From Gaiellasilicea sp963745775 (GTDB lineage: Bacteria > Actinomycetota > Thermoleophilia > Gaiellales > Gaiellaceae): a DNA stretch of 64,000 bases. The stretch lies in the NCBI GenBank assembly GCA_963745775.1, contig CAVUYY010000009.1, positions 186,001 through 250,000 on the forward strand, in the 5' to 3' direction. Numbering within the stretch: position 1 is the first letter of the stretch; each line of letters starts with the position of its first letter. Positions 52,630 to 61,042 of this stretch are shown one piece after another. The notes beneath the pieces are model-generated. The model saw only the letters and a program-made list of their open reading frames with translations. It made no database searches and had not been told where the DNA came from. A program made the translations under genes and the position numbers.

Positions 52630-54844
52630 GCGCGGAGCGAGCGCAGGGCGACGAAGCCGCGCAGGCGCTGGGGGCGAGAGAGAGACGCCGAATCCGCCGC
52701 AGCAGGAAGCGCAGCTCGCGGCGAGCGAGCGCCGCCGCCGCCGCGCTCGTCGCGGGCGGGCCGAAGCGCGCCTCGCCGACTGCCGCCGAGAAGGGACGGC
52801 CGTCGACGCCGAACTCCGAACGAACGAGGCTGTCGAGCTCGGCTCCGGTCGCGCTCGCGCCGGTTGCGATCCCCTGGTCGACGAGGAAGTCGGCGAGCTC
52901 GCGCCGTGCCGCTCCGGCAAGCTCGCGCGGATCCTTCGTCAGATAGCGAGAGCGTCGCCACGCAAGCTTCCCGAGCCCGATCGCTGCGGCGGCGCCCGCC
53001 GCGAGCGCGAGGAGGATCCAGAGCGAGTTGATCCCCCCCGGTGGCGAGACGACCCCTCGCTGTGCCTGGCGCTCGCGCAACGCGTCGAGGCGGTCGAGCT
53101 CGCCGGCCCCGCCCGGATCCAGGCCGCCGGCGCCGCGACCGTCGCCGAACGCGATCCCGGCCGCGTCGCCCGGGTTGAAGGTCGGCGACGAGGAGCTGTA
53201 GTCCGCGGCGAGCTCTCCGCGCCCGGGCGTCGGGTCGAACGAGAGCCAGCCGAAGCGGGGGAACCAGACCTCGACCCAGGCGTGCGCGTTGTGATCGGTG
53301 ACCGTCCAGACCCCGTCTCGGTACTTCCCGCTCGTGAAGCCCGCGGCGACCCTGGCCGGGATCCCGAGGAAGCGGAGCATGAGCGCCATCGAGCCGGCGA
53401 ACTGCTGGCAGTAGCCGCGGCGCCCGCTCTCGACGAAGTGCGCGAGCGGCGGTACTCCCTCCGGCGGCGGCGCCGGCTGCTCGTCGTAGGCGAAGCCTCC
53501 GGTCGTTCGCAGCCACGTCTCGATCGCGACGGCGGCGCCGTACGGCCCGGTCGCCCCGTCGGCGAGCCGCGCGGCCTGCCGGTACATCCCTTCGTAGTCC
53601 CAGAGCGCGATCTGGCGTTCGTCCTCGAAGAGCGCATCGACGTCACGCGCGCGGCCGGGGATTCCGAACGCCGGCACCCGGGTGCGGCCGAGGTCGAGAT
53701 AGCGCTCGAGGCTCTCCGGATAGTTCGCACGGGAGCGCGCCAGCTCGGCCGGCTTCGGCTGCGGCGTGTAGCTGAAGACCGTGTAGCGCTGGCCGCGCCG
53801 GAGCGAGCCCTGACGCCGCACGATCCCCTCGCCGAGGAGGAGGACGCGCCCCAGCTCGTCGGCCTCGTAGACGATCGGCGCGGTCGCGGCGACGAGGTGG
53901 TCGTCGGCGAGCCCGACGATCTCGACCTCCTGCTTCGTCCAGCTCGCCGCCTCGTAGGCGGCGGCCGGCAGGAGCGGGTCGCGCGCAAGCGGGCCGTCCG
54001 CCCAGTCGAGCCCGATCGGGACGAGGCTCTCGATCCACCGGTCGGCGGTGAACTGGTCGAGCGTCGTCGCGCGCCAGTAGAGGCTCCGTTGGGGCGCACG
54101 GATCCGGAGCACCGTCGTCGGCTTGTCCGGAAAGTCGATCCCGCCGTAGTTCGCGTCCCAGACGTAGTCGACGCCCACGGGGCTCCCGCCGCTGCGATAG
54201 GGATCCCAGCGCTCCCAAGCGATGACACCGTCCTTGGCGATCGCAGACGAGCTCGAGAGCCCGATCGCCGCCGCGACCACGACGAGGCCGGCTGCGAGCG
54301 CGAGCGTCGGCCTGGCGAGCCGGAGCGCGGCCAGCACCCACAGTGCCGCCGCGAGGATCAGCGTTCCGACCACGATTCCCTCGGTCGGCAGTAGCGTCGC
54401 CGGCCAGCCGGCGCCCGCGAGCAGCAGCAGCACGGCCGGCAGCGGCCGGCGCGAGGCGACGACGAGCCCGAGGGGAACGCAGAATCCGAAGATCGCGAGC
54501 ACGAGCACGCCGTGCATCGCCGGCGACTCGATTCCCGAGAACGGGACGCGAGTGTCGTAATAGCCGGCGATGCCGTCGACGAAGCTGTCGTAGGTCGGCT
54601 CGAAGAACCCGCGGCGCGGGCCGCCGGCCGGGTCTGGCGAGCCGAAGGCGATCCACATCGCAACGAGCGCAACCCCCGGAACGGCGACGAGCCGCGCCGC
54701 CAGAGTCGGCAGGAGCGCAGGCACGAGCGCGAGCACCACGATCCAGAGCCCGTCGCCTCCGCCGGCTCGAGGCTCCTCGAGCCGCAACCAGGCGAGCGCC
54801 ACGATCGTCGCCGGCAGCGAATAGGCGACGACCGTCCTACCCAT
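52626..54844 (-). CDS. Transglutaminase-like membrane protein (one frame break near the end)
   Basis: About 739 codons. N-terminal block of five or six membrane helices, a large extracytoplasmic region, then a transglutaminase-like core with the Cys-His-Asp triad: GRRGYCQQFAGSMALMLRFL, TVTDHNAHAWVEVWFPRFGW and LSFDPTPGRGEL. One more helix (LWILLALAAGAAAAIGLGKL) and a C-terminal cytoplasmic part with DUF4129-like features follow. A frame change near 52680 is needed to reach RLRGFVALRSLRA at the proper stop. MoxR-DUF58-transglutaminase clusters are widespread; a role in envelope maturation is inferred. Confidence 0.88.
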
Positions 54845-56060
54845 TCGCTCTCACCGATGCTCTCACCGGCGGCCTCGCAGCTGCGGCGGCGCCGCCCAGC
54901 ACGGCGCGCAGGTCGTCGCCGCGACGCACGACCGCGACCGGGATCCCGACGGCCTGGAGTCGCAGGAGCTCCGGCTCGACCGCGGTCGGACGGCCCGCGA
55001 AGCTCGCCGAGTCGATCCAGACGAGCGAGACCCCGTGACTCGCCTGGGCTCGCTGCGCGAGCTTCCGGGCGAGCGCCGCCGTCAGGCGGCTCGTGACGAC
55101 GACGAGCTCGAGCGCGCGCGAGGCGGCTCCACCCTCTCTCGCCAGCAGCTCGACGACGGGAGCGGTGGCTCCGGGCTCGACGGCGGCGAGCACCTCGAGC
55201 GCGGCGAGCCAGTCCCCCTCCAGCGAGACGACCGGCACGCTCGAAGGCGGCGTTCCGTTCACGACGAGGACGGCGCGACGGCCGCGGGAGGCATGGGAAT
55301 GGAGGATCGAGCCGGCCGCACGGACGGCGACGTCGAGGCTCTCGCCGACGACGCCCGCCTCCTCCGCGTCCAGGACGACGGCGATCTCGTCGCGCGGCGA
55401 ATCCTCGAGCTCCTTCACCATCAGCCGGCCACGCCGGGCCGTGGACGCCCAGTGCACCTTGCGCAGCGACTCGCCCTCGACGTACTCGCGAACCGAGTGC
55501 AGATCGAAGCCGGACGGGCGTCGGAGCAGGAGCCGCCGTCCGTCCTGAGCGTGCGCGCCGCTCTCGGAGAAGAGCCCGGAGAGCGCGACGAGCCGCGGGT
55601 AGACGACGAGCGCTCCGCCCGTCTTCAGCTCGACCTCGCTTCGGGCAAGCCCGAACGGATCCTCGATCGCGGCCGTCGCGACGTCGACGACATACCGGCC
55701 TCGCGGCACGTGCTCGAGCACGTAGGTACCGCGGTAGAAGCGGCCGTCCCGCCGGAGGACGATCCTCCGCTCGCCGAGCCTGGAGACCTGCTCCAGCAGG
55801 CCGAGCGAGGGCAGGGGAACGCGCGAGCTCGGGCTCGCCTGGATCGTCACCCACACGTCATCGCCCTCGACGTGCGCGCCCCGGCCGGCGCGGCGGCGGA
55901 GCTCGATCGGTGCGGCGGCCAGCCGCACCCACGCCCGCGCCCCGAGCGGCGCCAGGACGAGGCCGGTCGCAGCCGGGTAGAGCACCTTGGCGCCGAACAG
56001 CCAGGCGACGCCGTAGGCGAGGAGGCCGAGCGCGAGCGTGAGCTTGCCGCGGCGGGTCAC
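54837..56060 (-). CDS. DUF58-domain protein
   Basis: 407 aa. Two N-terminal hydrophobic segments (LTLALGLLAYGVAWLFGAK and LYPAATGLVLAPLGAR), then the DUF58 signature DGRRLLLRRPSGFDLHSVREY with VEGESLRKVHWASTARRGRL and MVKELEDSPRDEIAVVLDAE, the last leading into a VWA-like fold. Starts GTG 56060; ends overlapping the transglutaminase gene by 8 bp. Works with the MoxR ATPase upstream, probably as its adaptor or target at the membrane (family-context inference). Confidence 0.9.
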   Translation of the reverse strand: MTRRGKLTLALGLLAYGVAWLFGAKVLYPAATGLVLAPLGARAWVRLAAAPIELRRRAGRGAHVEGDDVWVTIQASPSSRVPLPSLGLLEQVSRLGERRIVLRRDGRFYRGTYVLEHVPRGRYVVDVATAAIEDPFGLARSEVELKTGGALVVYPRLVALSGLFSESGAHAQDGRRLLLRRPSGFDLHSVREYVEGESLRKVHWASTARRGRLMVKELEDSPRDEIAVVLDAEEAGVVGESLDVAVRAAGSILHSHASRGRRAVLVVNGTPPSSVPVVSLEGDWLAALEVLAAVEPGATAPVVELLAREGGAASRALELVVVTSRLTAALARKLAQRAQASHGVSLVWIDSASFAGRPTAVEPELLRLQAVGIPVAVVRRGDDLRAVLGGAAAAARPPVRASVRANG

Positions 56061-56084
56061 GCCGGCTCGCTCACACCGGCCCGC

Positions 56085-57047
56085 TCAAACCGGCACGGGG
56101 GTCTGGTCGACCGCCTCCCGCACGAGCTCCTCGGCGGTGAGCCCCGCGGAGCGAGCCTCCGGCGCGAGGATCAGGCGGTGCGCGAGCACCGGCGCCGCGA
56201 TCGCTTTGACGTCGTCGGGTAGGACGTAGTCCCGACCCTCCGAGAGCGCTCTCGCCTTCGCCACCCGCAGGAGCGCGATCCCCGAGCGAGGGCTGGCGCC
56301 GAGCGCGAGCCGCGAGCTCGTCCGTGTGTGCCGGAGCAGGGCCACGACGTAGCGGTTCAGGCTCTCCTCGACGAAGATCGCGCGGGCCTCGTCGATCGTG
56401 TCCAGTACGTCCTGCCCCGAGACGACCGGACGGAGCGTCTCGAGCGGCGGCTCGGTCGTCTGCTCGGACAGCATCCGGGCCTCGTCGGCGAGCGGCGGAT
56501 AGCCGAGCGCGAGCCGCATCGTGAATCTGTCGAGCTGCGCCTCGGGGAGCGGGTAGGTGCCCTCGTACTCGATCGGGTTCTGCGTCGCGAGCACCATGAA
56601 CGGGCGCTCGAGCGGATAGCTCTCGCCGTCGATCGTCACCTGGATCTCCTGCATCGCCTCGAGCAGCGCGGACTGCGTCTTCGGCGAGGCCCGGTTGATC
56701 TCGTCCACGAGCAGGACGTTCGCGAAGACCGGGCCGGCGCGGAACTCGAAGGCGTTCGCCCGCTGGTTGAAGACGTTGACGCCCGTCACATCCGAGGGGA
56801 GCAGGTCGGGCGTGAACTGGAGGCGCGAGAACCCGAGGTCGACAGACCGCGCGAGCGCCTTCGCGAGCATCGTCTTCCCGACTCCCGGGAAGTCCTCGAT
56901 GATCAGGTGCCCCTCGGCGAGGAGGCAGAGCACGCAGAGCCGCAACGTCTCTGCCGGCGCGTGGACGACGAGCCCCACGTTCGCCGCGATCCGATCGACG
57001 GTCTCCACGGAGGAGGCTGTGGCGGCGGGATCTCTATGCGCTTCCAT
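56085..57047 (-). CDS. MoxR-family AAA+ ATPase
   Basis: 320 aa. Walker A IIEDFPGVGKTMLAKALARS, Walker B NVLLVDEINRASPKTQSALL, sensor 1 FMVLATQNPIEYEGTYPLPE and AQLDRFTMRL as the arginine-finger region; the C-terminal lid has LGASPRSGIALLRVAKA. It acts as a chaperone-like ATPase with DUF58 partners. Gap of 24 bp to DUF58. Its start overlaps the coaBC stop by 14 bp. Confidence 0.94.
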   Translation of the reverse strand: MEAHRDPAATASSVETVDRIAANVGLVVHAPAETLRLCVLCLLAEGHLIIEDFPGVGKTMLAKALARSVDLGFSRLQFTPDLLPSDVTGVNVFNQRANAFEFRAGPVFANVLLVDEINRASPKTQSALLEAMQEIQVTIDGESYPLERPFMVLATQNPIEYEGTYPLPEAQLDRFTMRLALGYPPLADEARMLSEQTTEPPLETLRPVVSGQDVLDTIDEARAIFVEESLNRYVVALLRHTRTSSRLALGASPRSGIALLRVAKARALSEGRDYVLPDDVKAIAAPVLAHRLILAPEARSAGLTAEELVREAVDQTPVPV

Positions 57048-58235
57048 CGGGCGCCTCCACGTCGAGCAGCCGCTCGATCTCGTCGAGGATGGCAGCCGCG
57101 ATCTGCGGCTTGGGGGCGCGCGCGACCTCGCGCTCGCCCGCGCGCGTGACGAGCGTGACCGCGTTCTCGTCTGCGTCGAACCCGATTCCGGGGAGGCTCA
57201 CGTCGTTGTAGACGACGAGATCGAGGTTCTTGCTGTCGAGCATCGCCCGCTTCCGCTCGAGACCGGCCTGGGCCCGCCTCCGCCCCGAAGCCCACGAGCA
57301 GCTGTCCGTTCCGCTCGCGCGCGCCGAGTCCGGCGAGCACGTCGGCCGTCGGCTCGAGCACCACCGTCCACGGCTCCGCGTCCTTCGGCCGCTTGCCGCT
57401 CGGCGCTTCGGCGGGACGGTAATCCGCGACAGCGGCGGCCATGACGACGACGTCGGCCGAGTCGGCGCGGATGCTTGTCTCGCGCTCCACGTCGGCGGCG
57501 GTGGGCGTCTCGACGAGCTCGACCCCCGGCGGCGCGGAGACGGCGAGGTTCGCGGCCAGAAGCGTCACGTCGGCGCCACGGCGGGACGCCTCCGCAGCCA
57601 GGGCAACACCCATCCGTCCCGAGGAGCGGTTCCCGAGGAAACGAACGGCGTCGAGGGGCTCGCGTGTCCCACCGGCGGTCACGAGCACGTGCTTCCCGGC
57701 AAGCGCGCTGTTCACTCCGCCCGGACGAGAGGCGCTCTCGAGCGCCATCTGCGACGACCTGGGCGATCTCGCTCGGCTCCGCCATCCGGCCGGCCCCCAC
57801 CTCGCCCTCGGCAAGCTCGCCCTCGTCCGGCCCGACGACAATCGCGCCGCGGCTCCGGAGGATGTCGACGTTTGCCTGCGTGGCCGAGTGCGTCCACATC
57901 CGCGTGTTCATGGCCGGTGCGAGAACGAGCGGGCCTCGATGCGCAAGCGCGGCCTCCGTGAGGATGTTGTCGGCAAGGCCGTGCGCGAGCTTCGCGAGCG
58001 TGTTCGCGGTCAGTGGCGCGATCACGAGTGCGTCCGCGCGTTCGAGATGCGGATAGGGATCGCCGGGCGGCGAGGTTCGCGCCAGCGCGTAAAAGGTCTC
58101 GGGGGCGACGAAGCGCTCGACGCCGGGCGTCGGCAGCGGCAGCACCTCGTGGCCCGCGCGGACGAAGAGCCGGACGAGCTCGCAGGCCTTGTACGCCGCG
58201 ATGCCACCCGTGATCCCGAGGAGGATGCGGGCCAT
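57034..58235 (-). CDS. coaBC: Bifunctional phosphopantothenoylcysteine decarboxylase / phosphopantothenate-cysteine ligase (two frame breaks)
   Basis: Two steps of coenzyme A synthesis. CoaC part from ATG 58235: ARILLGITGGIAAYKACELV, DALVIAPLTANTLAKLAHGL and the active-site PAMNTRMW. CoaB part in another frame: GKHVLVTAGGTREPLDAVRF, LGNRSSGRMGVALA, VVMAAAVADYRP and LVGFGAEA. The end, DSKNLDLVVYNDVSLPGIGF, is in a third frame. Frame changes lie near 57735 and 57275. The joined length of ~400 aa is normal. Confidence 0.92.
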
Positions 58236-58296
58236 CGGGACATTGTGCCTGCGCCGCTCCGAGAGATTCAGGTTCACGCCACGAGGCGCGGCGGCG

Positions 58297-58542
58297 CTAC
58301 TTCTTGTAGGCGTACTTGATCTTGCCCTGGGCGACTTCCTCCAGGGACATCGTCAAGTAGTTCTTCGAGCGCGACTCGACGAGCGGCGGCGGCGCTTCCT
58401 CGAAGCCCATGCCCTCGCCGAGCTGGTGGTGATAGTTGTTGATCTGGCGCGCGCGCTTCGCCGACACGATCACGAGCGCGTACCGGGAGTCGACTCCGCC
58501 GTTGTCGGTGTCGAGCAGCTGATCGATGCGAGGATGGATCAT
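58297..58542 (-). CDS. rpoZ: RNA polymerase omega subunit
   Basis: 81 aa. MIHPRIDQLLDTDNGGVDSR, YALVIVSAKRARQINNYHHQ (the conserved R..A..I / ALVIV.KRARQI motif), SRSKNYLTMSLEEVAQGKI. Stabilises the beta-prime subunit. ATG overlaps the gmk stop as ATGA. Confidence 0.94.
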   Translation of the reverse strand: MIHPRIDQLLDTDNGGVDSRYALVIVSAKRARQINNYHHQLGEGMGFEEAPPPLVESRSKNYLTMSLEEVAQGKIKYAYKK

Positions 58543-59177
58543 CGGCGAGCCATGGTACCTGCGAGCGCGAGCTCCCGTTCGACGAGCGCTGCGAGGGCCT
58601 CGGTCGCGCGCTCGAGATCGTCGTTCCGAACCATGTAGCGGAAGCGATGGGCCTGCTCGAGCTGCCAGCGGGCGAGCTCGATCCGCTCCCCGATCTCGCC
58701 CGAGCTCTCGGTGGCCCGTGCACGGAGGCGCCGCTCGAGCTCCGCGACGTCCGCCGCGATGAAGAGCGTCACGCTGCCCGCGACCTCCTCCTGGACGCGC
58801 AGGCCTCCGTCGATCTCGAGCTCGAGCACGCAGACGCGGCCGTCGTCCGCGATTCGGTCGATCTCCGACGCGAGCGTCCCGTAGCGACCGCCGACGTACT
58901 GCACGTGCTCGAGGAACTCGCCCGCCTCGATCCTGCGGGTGAACTCCGCCTCGGTCAGGAACCAGTACTCGCGCCCGTTCTCCTCCCCCGGTCGTTGGAT
59001 CCGCGTCGTCGCCGAGATCGCGACCTCGAGCTCGGGAAGGCGATCGACGAGCTGCTTGATCAGCGTCCCCTTGCCGGCGCCGGAGGGGCCGGTGACCACG
59101 AAGACCGGCGCGGGATCTCCCTTAGCGGTTGAAGAGGCCAATGAGCTCGGCCCGCTGGCGCTCGGAGAGCCCGCCAA
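58539..59177 (-). CDS. gmk: Guanylate kinase
   Basis: Phosphorylates GMP to GDP. FVVTGPSGAGKGTLIKQLV (P-loop), SATTRIQRPGEENGREYWFL (GMP site), GEFLEHVQYVGGRYGT and VLELEIDGGLRVQ. The open frame from 59177 overlaps mihF by 56 bp and adds an atypical MAGSPSASGPSSLASSTAKG leader. TTG 59141 (MASSTAKGDPAPVFVV) would shorten the overlap and may be the true start. Confidence 0.94.
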   Translation of the reverse strand: MAGSPSASGPSSLASSTAKGDPAPVFVVTGPSGAGKGTLIKQLVDRLPELEVAISATTRIQRPGEENGREYWFLTEAEFTRRIEAGEFLEHVQYVGGRYGTLASEIDRIADDGRVCVLELEIDGGLRVQEEVAGSVTLFIAADVAELERRLRARATESSGEIGERIELARWQLEQAHRFRYMVRNDDLERATEALAALVERELALAGTMARR

Positions 59178-59451
59178 CCGTCTTCGACTGGCTGATCCGG
59201 CAATGGTTCAGGAGCCGAGCGGCCTTGACTCGACCGAACTTGGGCACCGCCATCAGCATGTCGAAGACCTTCGCGGTCGAGACATACTCGGGCGGATCGA
59301 GCAGGATCGCCTCGATCTGAACCTGCCCGTCCTTGAGGTCTTTCTTCAGCTTGGCGCGCCTGACGCGGATGTCGTTGGCCCGTTTCAAGGCTTCCATCCG
59401 CTGGTCGAGCGAGCGCAGAGGAGCCTGGGCCTGCGTCTTCGTCGTCACCAT
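59122..59451 (-). CDS. mihF: Integration host factor, actinobacterial type
   Basis: 109 aa nucleoid protein of the actinobacteria-specific mIHF family, unrelated to HU/IHF. RMEALKRANDIRVRRAKLKK, LKDGQVQIEAILLDPPEYVS, KVFDMLMAVPKFGRVKAARL and LNHCRISQSKTVGGLSERQR contain the S13-like helix-two-turn-helix. This gene is the strongest taxonomic marker in the window. Promoter hexamers lie so close to ATG that a leaderless mRNA is likely. Confidence 0.95.
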   Translation of the reverse strand: MVTTKTQAQAPLRSLDQRMEALKRANDIRVRRAKLKKDLKDGQVQIEAILLDPPEYVSTAKVFDMLMAVPKFGRVKAARLLNHCRISQSKTVGGLSERQRAELIGLFNR

Positions 59452-59460
59452 GAGCGCGGG

Positions 59461-59488
59461 ATACTACCAGCCTCGCCGTCGCGGTCAA
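59461..59488 (-). promoter_or_regulatory. mihF promoter, probably leaderless
   Basis: Gene-strand -35 TTGACC (59483-59488), 16-bp spacer, -10 TAGTAT (59461-59466), then 9 nt to ATG 59451. With normal start-site spacing, transcription would begin within 0-3 nt of ATG. No ribosome site fits in between. Confidence 0.6.
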
Positions 59489-59538
59489 GCAGAGCGTTTT
59501 TCCGGTTTTTACAGGTATTTTCCGATTTCGTTGTCGCT

Positions 59539-60380
59539 TCAGACGACGAAATCGGCGGCTGCGGGGAGGGCGAGACCGCGAGCGGCGAGCGGATTGTCCA
59601 GGTTCCGCGAGGCGGCTTCGGCCACGAGCTCCCGGCGAATCCGGACCGGCGCTTCGGGATCGGAGAAGAGGATCGTCCCGAGGCCGACGGCGCCCGCGCC
59701 GGCCGCGATCAGCTCGAGCGCGTCGAGCCCGGTCGTGACGCCCCCCATCCCCACGATCGGCAACTCGACGGCGCTCGCGCAGGCGTAGACGGCAGCGAGC
59801 GCCACCGGCTTCAGCGCCGGTCCGGAGTAGCCGCCGGTCCCCCGGCCGAGCGTCGGCCGGAGATTCTTGTCGAGGGCCAGGCCCCTGATCGTGTTCACGA
59901 GCGAGAGGCCGTCCGCGCCGGCATGCTCGGCCGCGCGCGCGTGCTCGGCGATGTCCCAGGCGGCCGGCGAGAGCTTCGCGTAGAGCGGCAGGCCGGTCGC
60001 CTCGCGACAGGCGGCGACGATCGCCGCCGCCCCCTCGGGCGCCTCGTCGACGTTCGGGCACGAGAGGTTGAGCTCGATCGTGACGTCCTCGAGCCGCTCG
60101 CAGGTCGCTGCGTAGTCGGCGGCGCTGAACCCGCCGACCGAGACCCAGATCGGCAGCCCGAGCGCCGCAGCCGCGGCAGCACGTCTGCGAGGAACCGGTC
60201 CCGTCCCGGGTTGGCGAGCCCGATCGAGTTGAGCATCCCCGACTCGGTCTCCGCGATTCGGACCGCCGGGTTCCCCTCCCGCGGCTCGGGCGTGATCGTC
60301 TTCGTCACGAAGGCGTCGAGCGTGCGCGCCACGTCCGGCGCGGTCAGCGCATCCAGGCAGCCGGAGGCGTTGAGGAGCAT
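59539..60380 (-). CDS. pyrD: Dihydroorotate dehydrogenase, class 1B catalytic subunit (one frame break)
   Basis: Oxidises dihydroorotate to orotate. ATG 60380: LLNASGCLDALTAPD, AFVTKTITPEPREGNPAVRI, ETESGMLNSIGLANPG. After a frame change near 60175: VTIELNLSCPNVDEAPEG with the class-1 catalytic Cys in NLSCPN, LYAKLSP, GLSLVNTIRGLALD, then GGYSGPALKPVAL, PIVGMGGVTTGLDALE and VGLGTILFSDP. ATG lies inside the pyrK stop (TGATG). pyrF, often next, is absent between pyrD and mihF. Confidence 0.93.
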
Positions 60381-61042
60381 CAGGCTGCGACCAACACGGG
60401 GCCTTCGACGCAGAGCCGTTTGAGCTCGCCGTCGAGCTCGACGGCGCAGCCGTAGCAGGCGCCGTAGCCGCAGGCCATCGGAGCCTCCCAGGCGAGCTGG
60501 GCTGTCGGGTCGAGAGCCCGCAGCGCCTCCAGCATCGGCGCCGGCCCGCAGGCGAGGAGGTCGTGCGGCTCGTCGGGCAGCAGCTCGGTGACGAACGTCG
60601 GCTCGATGCAGATCTTCGCGTTCGGCACGAGCACGGCCGCCTCGGCGTGCCATTCGCTCCGGAAGCCGAGGAGCGCCGGCGGCTCTCCCAGTTGCTCGGA
60701 GAGAAACGGGAGCGGTGCGATCCCGATCCCGCCGCCCACGAGCAGCGGCCGCGCGACTGCGAGATCGAAGCCGCGGCCGAGCGGACCGAGCACGTGCAGC
60801 TCCTCGCCGGGCTCGAGCGCGCAGAGGGCGCGCGTGCCAGGGCCGACCGGATCGATCAGGAACGCGAGCTCGCTCGGGGTCGCGAGACAGAGGCTCATGG
60901 GCCGTGGGAGCACCCGGCCCGGCGCCTCGAGCATGAAGAACTGGCCCGGCTCGCCCGTCTCCGCATCCCCACGCTCGAGCCGGAGGAGCGTGTACGGGCC
61001 GATCGGCTCGACGCCGACGCAGCTATGCAGCCTGCGTCGCAC
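60380..61042 (-). CDS. pyrK: Dihydroorotate dehydrogenase electron-transfer subunit (start unresolved)
   Basis: FAD/[2Fe-2S] partner of class-1B PyrD. Clear from VEPIGPYTLLRLERGDAE on: PGQFFMLEAPGRVLPRPMSL (FAD site), LGPLGRGFDLAVARPLLVGG, GIGIAPLPFLSEQL and the cluster ligands CGYGACYGCAVELDGELKRLC. No good start codon lies in the right frame. The region 61015-61050, where carB should end, shows conflicting frames, so an indel is likely and the start given is approximate. Confidence 0.87.
   Translation of the reverse strand: MRRRLHSCVGVEPIGPYTLLRLERGDAETGEPGQFFMLEAPGRVLPRPMSLCLATPSELAFLIDPVGPGTRALCALEPGEELHVLGPLGRGFDLAVARPLLVGGGIGIAPLPFLSEQLGEPPALLGFRSEWHAEAAVLVPNAKICIEPTFVTELLPDEPHDLLACGPAPMLEALRALDPTAQLAWEAPMACGYGACYGCAVELDGELKRLCVEGPVLVAA

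Noticed and set aside
60895..61020. CarB tail of ~40 residues (ASASSRSARTRSSG...) as a real extension
   Set aside because: Low-complexity Ser/Arg sequence in full overlap with well-conserved pyrK codons; most likely a lost stop codon through an indel near 61040.
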